Shown piece after piece: positions 26,213 through 36,728 of a stretch of 64,000 bases of DNA. The position numbers and the translations under genes were made by a program. Source of the DNA: Nocardia sp. CY41 (GTDB lineage: Bacteria; Actinomycetota; Actinomycetes; Mycobacteriales; Mycobacteriaceae); contig NZ_VUOS01000001.1 of assembly GCF_009829325.1 (NCBI RefSeq), forward strand, positions 372,001-436,000. Direction: 5' to 3'. Under the pieces are notes generated by a model that worked only from the letters and a program-made list of their open reading frames with translations, was not told the origin of the DNA and did not search any database. Numbering within the stretch: the first letter of the stretch is position 1; each line of letters opens with the position of its first letter.

Positions 26213-26725
26213 GTGTCGGACCAGCCCAATCCCATGACCACGGACGAGAAAAAGCAGCGCGCGCACCACTACCGGGAGCGCCTGTGGGTGCCGCTGTGGT
26301 GGTGGCCGGTGGCCTTCGCCATCACCGGATTGCTCGCGGCGGAGATCCACATGGGCGCGCCGGGTCTGCGGGCGTGGCTGCCTTATGTGCTGTTGTTCCC
26401 GGTGCCGGTCTGGGTGCTGCTGTGGCTGAGCCGGCACCGCGTCGAAGTGGCGCCGGACGCGAACGGCACACCGGAGTTGCGCGCCGATCGCGCACATCTC
26501 CCGGTGAATTTCGTCGCCCGTGCGGCGGCCGTCGCTCCCACCGCGAAAAGCGCGGCGCTGGGTCGCCAGCTCGACCCCGCCGCTTATGTCCAGCATCGAC
26601 CCTGGGTCGGGCCGATGGTCTTGCTCGTGCTCGACGACCCGGACGATCCGACGCCGTACTGGCTGGTCAGTACGCGGCGGCCCGAACGGGTCCTCGCCGC
26701 GCTCGGTCTACCGAGCGCGGGCTGA
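26213..26725 (+). CDS. DUF3093 membrane protein
   Basis: 170 residues with two membrane segments near the N-terminus (VPLWWWPVAFAITGLLAAE and WLPYVLLFPVPVWVLLWL) and a soluble C-terminal domain (PYWLVSTRRPERVLAAL near the end). It is the actinobacterial DUF3093 family (Rv2698); function unknown. The start at GTG 26213 is supported by the -10 element. It is convergent with the DUF4193 gene. Confidence 0.85.
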   Translation: MSDQPNPMTTDEKKQRAHHYRERLWVPLWWWPVAFAITGLLAAEIHMGAPGLRAWLPYVLLFPVPVWVLLWLSRHRVEVAPDANGTPELRADRAHLPVNFVARAAAVAPTAKSAALGRQLDPAAYVQHRPWVGPMVLLVLDDPDDPTPYWLVSTRRPERVLAALGLPSAG

Positions 26726-26748
26726 CACTCTGCTCGATCTCGTCGAGC

Positions 26749-27051
26749 TCAGGCGGCGCAATCCATGCAGATCATCTGGCCGCCCTTCTCACTGGCCAGC
26801 CTGCTCCGGTGATGAACCAGGAAACAGCTGGAACAGGTGAACTCGTCGGCCTGCTTCGGGATCACCCGAACCGTCAGCACTTCCTCGGACAGGTCGGCGC
26901 CGGGAAGCTCGAACGACTCCGCGGTATCGGATTCGTCGATATCCACGACGGCGGACTGTGCCTCGTTACGACGAGCCTTCAGCTCCTCCAGCGAGTCCTC
27001 CGACACATCGTCGGATTCGGTGCGCCTCGGTGCGTCATAGTCGGTTGCCAT
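26749..27051 (-). CDS. DUF4193 small zinc-ribbon-like protein
   Basis: 100 residues, strongly acidic in the middle, ending with CSSC and CMDC pairs that form a probable zinc ribbon. The MATDYDAPRR start and VIPKQADEFTCSSCFLVHH segment are typical of DUF4193 (Rv2699c), highly conserved in mycolate-containing actinobacteria. The function is unknown; the zinc ribbon suggests contact with nucleic acid or RNA polymerase. ATG 27051 follows a purine-rich leader (GACGAGGGGAAG). Confidence 0.88.
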   Translation of the reverse strand: MATDYDAPRRTESDDVSEDSLEELKARRNEAQSAVVDIDESDTAESFELPGADLSEEVLTVRVIPKQADEFTCSSCFLVHHRSRLASEKGGQMICMDCAA

Positions 27052-27427
27052 GTCGTCTTCCCCTCGTCCTAACTCCGTATATCCCGGACCGGTCCGCTCA
27101 CACCCGATTCCTGCCGGAACCGCCGCGACCGGTACCGCCCCGCCGGTGGTGCACGTCACACGTACACCGGTCGCCTATCAGGGCGGATCAGGCCGATCCA
27201 CTCCCGATAGCGCTGGGTAAACGCAGGACATGCCCTTCTTGTTCCCGCGACCGACCACTGACTTCCGCACCGGTGATTCGATCTGGGCCGCCAGACAATA
27301 GCGGACCCCGGAGCAAAAGTCGCAATCAAAACACACACGAGTCGAAAATGAGGGCCAATCGACACCGTCCGGGGAACGCACCGAGACCTTGCGCCGCGAC
27401 CCCGCCACATTTTCGTAGAGTGTGCTG
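27052..27427 (+). other. 376-base intergenic region with lower GC and no confident gene
   Basis: It holds the DUF4193 promoter/leader on the minus strand (TATACG about 27087-27092) and the cei promoter at its right end. The stretch 27290-27350 is unusually A-rich for this genome. A minus-strand frame from 27453 to 27178 could encode a Cys-rich peptide (RVCFDCDFCSGVRYCLAA), but it overlaps the cei start and I cannot recognise it. Confidence 0.4.
27416..27421 (+). promoter_or_regulatory. -10 element (TAGAGT) for leaderless cei
   Basis: TAGAGT ends 7 bases before the GTG at 27428, favouring it over the GTG at 27422. Confidence 0.55.
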
Positions 27428-28105
27428 GTGGTTTCACTGATCACCGAAGGCACCGCGACGGATTCGCAAGGTCAGCCGTTCGTGCGCCGCCGGCCCCAGC
27501 CCTGGCTCATCATGCTCGGCGTTCTCGCCCTGATCTGCGGGATCGTCTGGGTCAAAGCCCTCACGACGCACGACACCGACCACACCGCGATGGCGTGCAA
27601 CTCACCGAGTCCGGCCGCGGATCCTGGTGCGCCGCAAGCGACTCCGCTCGGCCAGCGAGTCGGTGCGAGCCGACTGCAGGACGTGGAACCCGCCGCGCTG
27701 GCGGCGAGCAAGGTGCGCGTGCTGAACGCGAACAATCAGCGCGGCCAAGCCGCGCACGTCGCCGCCCAGCTCGGCGACCTCGGCTTCGCGAGCGCACCCG
27801 GAACGCAATACGGCAACGATTCGGTATACGTCAACGGCGACCTGGAATGCACCGGCCAGATCCGCTTCGGCGTCAACGGCCGGCCGGCCGCCGCCGCGGT
27901 GCAACTGGTCGCGCCGTGCGCCGAGCTGATCGAGGATCAGCGCGGCGACGACACCGTCGATCTGGTGCTGGGCTCGCTGTTCCGCGACATCCGGCCCAGC
28001 AACGACGCCGAAGAGGTGCTGCGTTCGCTGAAGAACCCGGCGCCGGGCAACTCCACCTCCATCGATATCAAGCTGCTCGACGCCGCACGTCAGGCCCGCT
28101 GCTGA
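27428..28105 (+). CDS. cei: Envelope-integrity protein Cei (LytR C-terminal domain)
   Basis: 225 residues. One membrane helix near the N-terminus (PWLIMLGVLALICGIVWVKA) anchors an exported domain of the LytR_C type (KVRVLNANNQRGQAAHVAAQL). The exported part has three Cys residues (MACNS, LECTG, APCAE). The mycobacterial counterpart Rv2700 (cei) is needed for envelope integrity; the molecular activity is unknown. GTG 27428 lies exactly where a leaderless transcript from TAGAGT would begin. Convergent with suhB, stops adjacent. Confidence 0.85.
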   Translation: MVSLITEGTATDSQGQPFVRRRPQPWLIMLGVLALICGIVWVKALTTHDTDHTAMACNSPSPAADPGAPQATPLGQRVGASRLQDVEPAALAASKVRVLNANNQRGQAAHVAAQLGDLGFASAPGTQYGNDSVYVNGDLECTGQIRFGVNGRPAAAAVQLVAPCAELIEDQRGDDTVDLVLGSLFRDIRPSNDAEEVLRSLKNPAPGNSTSIDIKLLDAARQARC

Positions 28106-29029
28106 TCAGCGATCCGGAATCGGCTCGGTAGCCCCGACCCGGGCCAGCAACTCGCCGAGTTCGTCGGCGATGCCGGGCGCGGCGGCGACCACCAGGTCGC
28201 CGTCGGCGCCCGGCGCCGTCGCGGGCGGAAGCGTCAGCCGCGCGCCCGCCTCCGCGGCGATCAGCGCGCCCGCGCCCCAGTCCCAGGCGTTCAAGCCGTG
28301 CTCGTAGTAGGCGTCCACCCGACCCGCCGCGACATGGCACAGATCCAGCGCAGCCGCACCGAAACGGCGGATGTCGCGCACGTGCGGCAGCACCTGCGCG
28401 ATCAGTTCCGCCTGCCTGCTCCGGCGATGCCTGCCATAGGCGAATCCGGTGGCCACCAACGACATCCCGAGCGATTCGACCGGCGTGCAGCGCAGGTGCT
28501 CCACCGCGCCTTCGGCGTCGACGCGCAGCGCGCCGAGCCCCAGCCCGGCGCTGTAGGTCGCCGCCCGCGCGACATCCACCACGGCGCCCGCGACCGGCCG
28601 CCCACCCCGCAGCGCGGCCACCGACACGGCGTAGCCGGGAATGCCGTAGAGGAAGTTGACGGTGCCGTCGATCGGATCCACCACCCAGTGGACGGTGTCG
28701 GCGCTCGCGTCATCGATGCTGCCGCCGCCCTCTTCGCCGAGGATCGGATCGCCGGGGCGCTGTTCGGCGAGCAGTTTTCGGATCAGCTCTTCGGTCTCGG
28801 TGTCCACGATGGTCACCGGGTCGGTCTCGTGGCTCTTGGACTGCACCGCGCCCTCGGCGTGCGCTCCCGCGGGCCCGAACACCTCCGGACGGCGGGCGCG
28901 GACGTGAGCGGCAGCGGTCTCGGCGAGGTCGACCGCGACCCGGCGCAGGTCGGCCTCGTCGCCGCGCGCGACGATCGAGACGAAGGAGTCGGGGGTGTAG
29001 TCGGACACTGGTGATGAGGTTTCCGGCAC
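28106..29029 (-). CDS. suhB: Inositol monophosphatase family protein SuhB
   Basis: 307 residues with an N-terminal extension of about 35. The metal and substrate sites of the family are intact: ILGEEGGG, WVVDPIDGTVNFLYGIP, and NAWDWGAGALIAAEAGA. Such enzymes hydrolyse inositol-1-phosphate with Mg2+, supplying myo-inositol for phosphatidylinositol and mycothiol. Start GTG 29029; the alternative is the GTG at 29008. It is the counterpart of Rv2701c and divergent from ppgK. Confidence 0.9.
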   Translation of the reverse strand: MPETSSPVSDYTPDSFVSIVARGDEADLRRVAVDLAETAAAHVRARRPEVFGPAGAHAEGAVQSKSHETDPVTIVDTETEELIRKLLAEQRPGDPILGEEGGGSIDDASADTVHWVVDPIDGTVNFLYGIPGYAVSVAALRGGRPVAGAVVDVARAATYSAGLGLGALRVDAEGAVEHLRCTPVESLGMSLVATGFAYGRHRRSRQAELIAQVLPHVRDIRRFGAAALDLCHVAAGRVDAYYEHGLNAWDWGAGALIAAEAGARLTLPPATAPGADGDLVVAAAPGIADELGELLARVGATEPIPDR

Positions 29030-29204
29030 GCCCTTATCGCATCACACATCCTCGCCGAACACCCAGCCTCGTGGGCCCATTACTCTTGTCGTGCACGACA
29101 CAGCGCCGTCGTCGGGCATCCCATTCGCACGCCCGCCGTGGCGTCCCGGGCCCCGTGCAGCGCTGTCATCACACCGGCCAGCACAGGGAGACGAGGGGTT
29201 AGTC

Positions 29205-29963
29205 ATGTCCGCTCGGGGGCACGCATTCGGCATCGATATCGGCGGCAGCGGCGTCAAAGGCGCCACGGTCGATCTGGCCACCGGCGAGTTGGTCCACGAG
29301 CGGATCAAGATCGCGACACCGCATCCCGCGACTCCGTTCGCCGTAGCCGAGGCGGTGGCCCAGTTGGTCGACCAAGCCAAGTGGACCGGGCCGGTCGGCC
29401 TCACCCTGCCCGCGGTGGTGATCGGCGGCGTGGCGCGCACCGCGGCGAACATCGACAAGTCCTGGATCGGCACCGACGCGCGGGCGCTGTTCTCCGCCGC
29501 GCTCGGCGGCCGTCCGGTCACCGTGCTCAACGACGCGGACGCCGCGGGCATGGCCGAGGACCACTACGGCGCGGCACGGAATTTCGCGGGCCTGGTCATG
29601 CTGCTGACCTTCGGCACCGGCATCGGCTCCGCGTTGCTCTACCACGGCACGCTGGTGCCCAACACCGAGCTCGGTCACCTGGAGGTGCAGGGCATGGAGA
29701 GCGAGCACCGGGCCGCGGCGTCGATCAAGGAACGCGACGACCTGAGCTACGAGCAGTGGGCCGCGCAGGTCAGCCTGGTCCTGACCACGCTGGAGAATCT
29801 CTTCTTCCCGGTCGTCTTCGTCGCGGGCGGCGGCATCAGCAGGGACTCCGAGAAGTGGATTCCCCTGCTCACCAACCGGACGCCCGTGATCCCGGCCCGC
29901 CTGCGGAACACCGCGGGCATCGTCGGCGCCGCCATGGCGATCGCGGGGGGCGTCGCACCGTGA
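29205..29963 (+). CDS. ppgK: Polyphosphate glucokinase
   Basis: 252 residues, ROK-type fold. It phosphorylates glucose using polyphosphate (or ATP). Visible motifs are the phosphate-binding GIDIGGSGVKGA, the catalytic Asp in NDADAAGMAE, and LLTFGTGIGSALL. The short length and the YGAARNFAG segment match the actinobacterial PpgK family rather than ATP-only ROK kinases. ATG 29205 follows GAGGGG. It stands directly before sigA, as in M. tuberculosis (Rv2702-Rv2703). Confidence 0.93.
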   Translation: MSARGHAFGIDIGGSGVKGATVDLATGELVHERIKIATPHPATPFAVAEAVAQLVDQAKWTGPVGLTLPAVVIGGVARTAANIDKSWIGTDARALFSAALGGRPVTVLNDADAAGMAEDHYGAARNFAGLVMLLTFGTGIGSALLYHGTLVPNTELGHLEVQGMESEHRAAASIKERDDLSYEQWAAQVSLVLTTLENLFFPVVFVAGGGISRDSEKWIPLLTNRTPVIPARLRNTAGIVGAAMAIAGGVAP

Positions 29964-30027
29964 GGCGCGCGGGAACCGCGAGGATGCCGTTCCCGGCATC
30001 GTGCCGTAGGTACCCTGGTTAGATCGT

Positions 30028-30033
30028 TACAAT
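30028..30033 (+). promoter_or_regulatory. Candidate -10 element (TACAAT) for sigA
   Basis: TACAAT lies about 124 bases before the sigA start and would give a long leader of roughly 117 bases. A matching -35 is not obvious. Confidence 0.35.
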
Positions 30034-30156
30034 GGAACGTGCCCGGCCGAGCCGGAGAAACCCCGACCGGCCCTCCGCCGGTGAAACCCGACAGATCGCT
30101 CCGCCGGAACACCACTCTGGCGTGACGCCGCACGAGACCGTCACGAAAGGGCGTAC

Positions 30157-31536
<1,380 letters not shown>

Positions 31537-31548
31537 GTCGCCTCGCCT

Positions 31549-31616
31549 CGACGCCCGCATTCGTCGTGCCGCTCGAATCTTTCCAGCGGCCGGCGAATGC
31601 GGGCGTCGCGCTTTTC
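31549..31616 (+). terminator. Large rho-independent terminator of sigA
   Basis: A perfect 15-bp inverted repeat (31549-31563 and 31594-31608) contains an inner 6-bp stem (31568-31573 and 31585-31590). It is followed at once by CGCTTTT. It begins 13 bases after the sigA stop. Confidence 0.85.
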
Positions 31617-31739
31617 CGGGGAGCCTGCTCCGCGCGCGGGCGTCGAACAGGACTCCGGCCGCATTCTCGGCCCGACGGGCGGCCCTGTCGGCACGGGGTG
31701 GGCACGGCGAACTCGCACCGAGCACGGCAGACTTGCGGA

Positions 31740-32498
31740 GTGGTTGCCTCGACCTCGACTCCGTGCGTGCCGCGCTCACCTTGGACGCGGACCGTCGATC
31801 TGCGCGCCGAGTTGCGTGACACCCTGGCCTGGCTGCGCCGTCCTGGATTGCCGCGGCGGATGCTGCCTGCGATCCGGGCGCATCTGGGGGCCGCGCCCGC
31901 CAGCACCGCCTACGCGTTCACGTTGTTCGTCACGTGGTGGACGTTGCGCGGGGTCGGGGACTCGGTCGAGCGCAGGCTGATCTTCTCGGCGTCGACCAAT
32001 CTGTACAACATGCGGCACAATCCGGTTCAGGTGCTGGTCGCGTCCGCGTTCTGGACCGAGGGCGGGTTTCCCTGGACGACCATCGCCGGTTTCCTGGTCG
32101 TCATGGCTTATGCGGAGCGCTGGCTGGGCACCGCGCGCTGGATTCTGCTGTTCGCGACCGGGCATATCGGGGCGACGCTGCTCACCGTCACCGGCATCGC
32201 CCATGCCATCGACCGCGGCGTCATCCCCTTACGGGTGGCCGTCGCAGCGGATGTCGGTACCAGTTACGGGTTCTCGGCCGTGCTCGCGGCGTTGGCGTTC
32301 CGGTTCCGGGGCAGGGTACGGCTGGTGTGGGCGGGGGCGATCCTCGTCACGCTCGGTGCAGCGCTGTGGATCGAACCGACGTTCACCGACTACGGCCATC
32401 TGTGCGCCGCCGCCATCGGGCTGGCGGTCGGCGCGATCGCCGGCCTGTTGTGGCACCGACTGGAACGGGTCGCGGCGCGCAAGGCCGCCCAGGACTGA
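31740..32498 (+). CDS. Rhomboid-like membrane protein
   Basis: About 252 residues with roughly six membrane helices. It resembles the actinobacterial rhomboid-like family: GTSYGFSAVLAAL could supply the G-x-S-x-G serine and YGHLCAAAIGLAVG the histidine of a membrane serine protease, but the spacing is not canonical, so activity is uncertain. Start codons are unclear; I chose GTG 31740, while GTG 31767 is also possible. It lies after the sigA terminator and its stop abuts the antiporter gene on the other strand. Confidence 0.65.
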   Translation: MVASTSTPCVPRSPWTRTVDLRAELRDTLAWLRRPGLPRRMLPAIRAHLGAAPASTAYAFTLFVTWWTLRGVGDSVERRLIFSASTNLYNMRHNPVQVLVASAFWTEGGFPWTTIAGFLVVMAYAERWLGTARWILLFATGHIGATLLTVTGIAHAIDRGVIPLRVAVAADVGTSYGFSAVLAALAFRFRGRVRLVWAGAILVTLGAALWIEPTFTDYGHLCAAAIGLAVGAIAGLLWHRLERVAARKAAQD

Positions 32499-33683
32499 TC
32501 AGGAGACCTGCGGCTCGGGGCGGCCGCGGCTGTGCAGCACCTCGGCCACCGGCTCGACCACGCGCGCCGCGATCGGGCCGAGTACCGCCATCAGCAGGAC
32601 GTACGTCGAGGTGAGGGCGGTGAGCTGACCGTCTATCGCGCCCGCGCTCACGGCCAGTCCCGCGATGATGATGGAGAATTCGCCGCGCGCGACCAGGGCC
32701 GCGCCCGCGCGGGCCCGGCCCAGCGGCCGGATGCCCTGGCGCGCGGCGGCCCACCATCCGGTCGCCACTTTGGTCACCACGGTGATCACCGCCAGCAGGA
32801 TCGCCCAGCCCAGCACCGGCGGGATCCCTCGCAGGTCGGTGTTCAACCCGAAGGCCACGAAGAAGATGGCCGCGAACAGGTCGCGCAGCGGCTCAAGCAT
32901 TTTCGCCGCCGTGTGCGCGGTAGAACCGGAGATCGCGATGCCGAGCAGAAACGCTCCGACCGCGGCCGACACGCTCAGCGCCGAGGAGGCGCCCGCCACC
33001 AGCAGCGCGGCGCCGAGCAGGGTGAGCAGGAAGACCTCGCGGTCGGCGCTGTCCACGATCGCCGACACATACCGCCCGTAGCGCAGTGCCACCGCGAGGA
33101 CCAGCGTGATGGTGAGCAGGGCCACCGCCAGGGCGCGCAGCCCGCTGAGCCAGCTCAGGCCGGCCAGCACCGTGGTGAGGATCGGCAGGTAGACCGCCAT
33201 CGCCAGATCCTCGAATACGAGGATGGACAGGATCACCGGCGTCTCGCGATTGCCCAGGCGGCCGAGATCGTCGAGGACTTTCGCCACGATGCCCGACGAC
33301 GAGATGTAGGTGACACCCGCCATCGTGATCGCGCCGGGGAGGCCCCAGCCCAGCATCAGCGCCACCACCGCGCCGGGCGACGCGTTGACCACGATGTCCA
33401 CCACACCGGCGGGCCAGGAACGACGCAGCCCGGTGACCAGCTCCGCGGCCGTGTACTCCAGGCCGAGCAGCAAGAGCAGCAGCACCACGCCGATCTCACC
33501 GGCCACGTGGCCGAAGTCATGAGCGGCCCGCAGTTCGATGAGACCGCCCTGACCGAAGGCGACACCGCCGAGCAGGTACAGCGGGATGGGCGACATCCCG
33601 ACACGGCCCGCGACACGACCCAGCATGCCGAGAACGAAAAGAACCGCTCCGAGCTCGATCAGGGCGAGCGCGGTGTCCGTCAC
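32499..33683 (-). CDS. CPA2-family cation/proton antiporter, membrane subunit
   Basis: 394 residues with about 12 helices (KefB/KhtU-like). Family segments include LGGVAFGQGGLIELRAA, EIGVVLLLLLLGLEYTAAEL, and TYISSSGIVAKVLDDLGRLGNRETP, plus the C-terminal ARGEFSIIIAGLA. It probably exchanges K+ or Na+ for protons across the membrane. Its GTG start lies one base after the stop of the regulatory-subunit gene, so both are made from one mRNA. Confidence 0.88.
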   Translation of the reverse strand: MTDTALALIELGAVLFVLGMLGRVAGRVGMSPIPLYLLGGVAFGQGGLIELRAAHDFGHVAGEIGVVLLLLLLGLEYTAAELVTGLRRSWPAGVVDIVVNASPGAVVALMLGWGLPGAITMAGVTYISSSGIVAKVLDDLGRLGNRETPVILSILVFEDLAMAVYLPILTTVLAGLSWLSGLRALAVALLTITLVLAVALRYGRYVSAIVDSADREVFLLTLLGAALLVAGASSALSVSAAVGAFLLGIAISGSTAHTAAKMLEPLRDLFAAIFFVAFGLNTDLRGIPPVLGWAILLAVITVVTKVATGWWAAARQGIRPLGRARAGAALVARGEFSIIIAGLAVSAGAIDGQLTALTSTYVLLMAVLGPIAARVVEPVAEVLHSRGRPEPQVS

Positions 33684-33684
33684 G

Positions 33685-34167
33685 TCAGCCGTGCGTCAAG
33701 ATCTTCGCGGCGGCATCCAAGCCCTCCGGAGTGCCGACGACTACGAGCAGGTCGCCCGCGGTGAAGGTGAAATCGGGGCCGGGCGAGGGATGCAACTGCC
33801 CGGCCCGCATGACCGCGACGATGGAGACCTTCGTGCGGGTGCGCATCTCGGTTTCGCCGAGGGTGCGGCCGTCGTACGGGGAGTCGTCCCCGATCGGCAG
33901 CTGGCGCGTGGTGATCCCGGGCATGTCGCGGTGGTCGTCGTTGAGCTTGGCGACCAACTGCGGCGCGCCGAGTAGATTGGCCAGGACCGCTGCTTCGTCG
34001 GTGGTGAGCGGGATCTGCGCGGCACAGGCGTCGGGATCGTCGAGCTTGGAGACGATCAGGTCGATATCACCGTCGCGGTGGGCGACCACGCCGATTCGGC
34101 GACCGGAACGCACTTCGAAGTCCTTGCGGACCCCGATGCCGGGTAGTGCGGTGACGTCGACGTTCAC
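33685..34167 (-). CDS. Antiporter regulatory subunit (KhtT-like, TrkA-C domain)
   Basis: 160 residues. The N-terminal half (TALPGIGVRKDFEVRSGRRIGV) is typical of KhtT-type subunits, and the C-terminal half is a TrkA-C ligand-binding domain (SPYDGRTLGETEMRTRTKVSIVAVMR, GDLLVVVGTPEGL). In Bacillus such subunits hold a K+/H+ antiporter in a ligand- or pH-sensitive state. GTG 34167 has both a Shine-Dalgarno (GGAGGG) and a TAATCT -10 hexamer 8 bases upstream. Confidence 0.88.
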   Translation of the reverse strand: MNVDVTALPGIGVRKDFEVRSGRRIGVVAHRDGDIDLIVSKLDDPDACAAQIPLTTDEAAVLANLLGAPQLVAKLNDDHRDMPGITTRQLPIGDDSPYDGRTLGETEMRTRTKVSIVAVMRAGQLHPSPGPDFTFTAGDLLVVVGTPEGLDAAAKILTHG

Positions 34168-34174
34168 GCCCTCC

Positions 34175-34180
34175 AGATTA
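34175..34180 (-). promoter_or_regulatory. -10 element (TAATCT) before the antiporter operon
   Basis: On the minus strand TAATCT ends 8 bases before the GTG at 34167 and overlaps the start of the GGAGGG run, so either leaderless or leadered initiation is possible. Confidence 0.45.
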
Positions 34181-34260
34181 GCCGGATCACCGCCTGCGCG
34201 AACGGATCGGTCATCACTTCGGCCGATGGCGCGTCGTCTGCGCTGTGCTGTGATGGAGGC

Positions 34261-35448
34261 GTGCGGCGGTGGTCGGATTTGCCGGAGCGGACGCGGGACG
34301 CGCTGGGCGCGGTGATCGCGTTCGCCGGCGGCGCGGCGCTCTATCTCACCGGCCTGTCGACGATGACCGACCGAGGCGAGCAGGTGTCGTTGTGGGTGCG
34401 ATTCGGTGTGCTCGCCGTGCTGTGCCTGGCGACGTTCGCCCGGCGCCGCGCACCGGTCGCGGCCATGCTGGGCGGACTCGTCCCCTTGGCGATGGACATC
34501 CGCCTCGGCGCCACCGTGTCGGTGTGGATCATCTACGCCGACCTGATCTACGCCGCCGTGCTGTACTCCGGGCGCCGGAACGCGCGGATCACGACACTGT
34601 CCTGGTTCGCGCTCTCCGGCGTCCTCGTAGTCCTGGTTCTGGCGCTGACCGGCGACCCGCGTGCGGTGTCGCTCGCCCTGGTGGCGGTGTTCAGTTTCGT
34701 CGCGACACCGATCTGGTGGGCGAATTCGGTGCGCACGCACAAGGAGGTGGCGCACGCCGAGCGCGCCCGCGCCCAGGCGCTGACCCTGGTCGCCGAACTC
34801 GACCGGCGCGCGGCCGTCGCCGACGAGCGCACCACGATGGCGCGCGACCTGCACGACGTGATCGCCGGGCACCTGTCGGCCATCGCGCTGCACTCGGAGG
34901 CGGCGCTCGGAATACTGGACCGCCGTACAGCCGACCCCGCGGTGGCCGGGATCATGCGGTCCATCCGGGCCGACAGTGTCGGTGCGCTGGAGGAGATGCG
35001 CACCATGATCGGATTGTTGCGTAGCGACGACGCCGCGGCGGAGGTCGCCGCACCCCGCACGCTCGCGCAGTTGCCGATCCTGGTGGACGCCGCCCGCGCC
35101 GCGGGGGTTTCGGTGCTGATACGCGAATCGCCGACCGGCGCAGCGCTGCCCAGTGCGGTCGGCCAGGCCGCATATCGGATCGTGCAGGAAGCTATGACCA
35201 ACGCCATGAAGCACGCACCAGGACAGGAGATCTGCATCGACGTGCGTACCGAGGAGGGGATGCTCACCATATCCGTCCGCAACCGGATCGGGCCGCGGCC
35301 ATCCGGCGCGACGGATCGAGCCGGGCGTGGTCTGGCGAATATGCGTGAGCGTGCCGCTGCGCTCGGCGGAAGCCTGCATGCCGGAACGGATTCCGGCCGC
35401 TGGGAAGTTCTGGCCTGCCTGCCGCTCGGATCCATGGACGCCGCATGA
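34261..35448 (+). CDS. NarL-type sensor histidine kinase
   Basis: 395 residues with about five or six N-terminal membrane helices (residues 15-160), then a HisKA_3 dimerisation helix with phospho-acceptor His198 ([20 protein letters not shown]) and a HATPase domain ([34 protein letters not shown]). This is the DesK/NarX-like class. No large extracytoplasmic sensor domain is seen, so it may sense membrane state. GTG 34261 has GGAGG close upstream. The gene overlaps its response regulator by four bases. Confidence 0.9.
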   Translation: MRRWSDLPERTRDALGAVIAFAGGAALYLTGLSTMTDRGEQVSLWVRFGVLAVLCLATFARRRAPVAAMLGGLVPLAMDIRLGATVSVWIIYADLIYAAVLYSGRRNARITTLSWFALSGVLVVLVLALTGDPRAVSLALVAVFSFVATPIWWANSVRTHKEVAHAERARAQALTLVAELDRRAAVADERTTMARDLHDVIAGHLSAIALHSEAALGILDRRTADPAVAGIMRSIRADSVGALEEMRTMIGLLRSDDAAAEVAAPRTLAQLPILVDAARAAGVSVLIRESPTGAALPSAVGQAAYRIVQEAMTNAMKHAPGQEICIDVRTEEGMLTISVRNRIGPRPSGATDRAGRGLANMRERAAALGGSLHAGTDSGRWEVLACLPLGSMDAA

Positions 35449-36092
35449 CAATTCGGGTGGTGATCGCCGACGACCACGCGGCGATTCGCGCGGGGCTGCG
35501 GATGATTTTGGAGGCCGAGGACGACATCGAGGTGGTCGGCGAGGCGGCCGACGGCGATGTCGCGGTGGCGCAGTCGAAAGCGCTGCGGCCGCAGGTGGTG
35601 CTGATGGACGTGCGGATGCCGGGGGTGGACGGCATCGCCGCCACCGAGCGGATCACCGCGGACGGTCTGGCCGCGGTGTTGATTCTGACCACCTTCGACT
35701 TGGACGACTACGTCTTTCGCACGCTGCGGGCGGGGGCTTCGGGGTTCGTGCTGAAATCGACGTCGGGACGGGCCCTGGTCGAGGCGGTGCGCGCGGTGGC
35801 GGCGGGTGACGGCGTGCTGGCTCCGGAAGTGACGCGAGCGGTGATCGCGGCGTTCGCCTCGCCGAACGGCGCCGGAACGCGACCGGCTCCCGACGGGCTC
35901 CACGGACTCACCGAACGAGAACGCGAAGTGCTCGACTGTCTCGGCGACGGGTTGTCCAACGCGCAGATCGCGCGCCGGTTGTTCATCGGCGAGACGACCG
36001 TGAAGACGCACGTGTCCCGGGTGCTGTCGAAACTCGGTGTGCGGTCGCGGGTTCAGGCCGCCATCGTGGCGCGCGAGATCCGGGACCGGTGA
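35445..36092 (+). CDS. NarL/LuxR-type response regulator
   Basis: 215 residues. The receiver domain has phospho-acceptor Asp55 ([10 protein letters not shown]) and the acidic pair IADDH. The C-terminal LuxR helix-turn-helix is [18 protein letters not shown] followed by [23 protein letters not shown] overlaps the kinase stop (ATGA), so the pair is translationally coupled. Targets are unknown; the divergent antiporter operon is an attractive candidate because only 93 bases separate the starts. Confidence 0.92.
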   Translation: MTIRVVIADDHAAIRAGLRMILEAEDDIEVVGEAADGDVAVAQSKALRPQVVLMDVRMPGVDGIAATERITADGLAAVLILTTFDLDDYVFRTLRAGASGFVLKSTSGRALVEAVRAVAAGDGVLAPEVTRAVIAAFASPNGAGTRPAPDGLHGLTEREREVLDCLGDGLSNAQIARRLFIGETTVKTHVSRVLSKLGVRSRVQAAIVAREIRDR

Positions 36093-36452
36093 TCACGCCG
36101 TGCGTGGGGCGAAACTCCCGTCCGCCTCGGGCGGGTACTCATCGACTCCGGTGACAGCGGCCACCGGCAGGGGGCCGTACAGATGCGGGAAGAGCATCGA
36201 TTCCGGGTCGGTGGGGACGCCCGGCTCCCATTCGATGGGCGAACCCACGCGGTGGGCGTCGATCCGCAGCAGCACGAGATCACGCCGACCGTGAAACAAG
36301 CGGTTTGCGGGCAGGTGCACCTGCTGGGGCGTGGAGAGATGGATGAACCCTGCTTCGGTGAGCGAGGGCGCACGGTACTCCCCCGTTTGCCGAGCGGAAA
36401 GCCATTCGTCCAAAGTGCATAGGTGAACAAGCGTGTGAGTGTCATAGGTCAC
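36093..36452 (-). CDS. DUF952 family protein
   Basis: 119 residues. It fits DUF952: LVHLCTLDEWLSARQTGEYRAP, GFIHLSTPQQV, VLLRIDAHRV and FPHLYGPLPVAAV. The family is cytosolic and sometimes linked to glutathione-S-transferase-like or RNA-related activities; the function is not established. GTG 36452 is the start that includes the conserved N-terminus. Convergent with the response regulator, with stops adjacent. Confidence 0.85.
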   Translation of the reverse strand: MTYDTHTLVHLCTLDEWLSARQTGEYRAPSLTEAGFIHLSTPQQVHLPANRLFHGRRDLVLLRIDAHRVGSPIEWEPGVPTDPESMLFPHLYGPLPVAAVTGVDEYPPEADGSFAPRTA

Positions 36453-36728
36453 GGGTAATCTCCCGGTAGACAACTGGATCGGTCGATCGAGGGTGTGACG
36501 CAGCGCACATCGACGGCATGACCTGTGGCGTTCGCCCGTAGCGAAATCCCTGGTCGTGTTATCGAAAACACACTGCTTCATACGCGGGAACAAAGTCCCC
36601 CGTCCCGAACGTCTGACAGAGTAGTCATACCCCTGCTGGGAAGTAGCGGTAGCGAGCTCGTGGTGAGTGACCACGGGCCCCACACCAGGTGAACGGTCGT
36701 CGGGACCGGGAGCCAGGACGGAGGAGTC
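36453..36728 (+). other. Intergenic region before the DUF7455 gene
   Basis: No gene is apparent. It holds a small inverted repeat (GTGTT/AACAC, 36556-36571), a possible ECF-type promoter (GGAAC 36587-36591, CGTC 36610-36613, 18-base spacing), and a 6-bp hairpin around 36659-36675. The 3' tail of the overlong TetR frame also reaches 36578 on the other strand. Confidence 0.35.
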
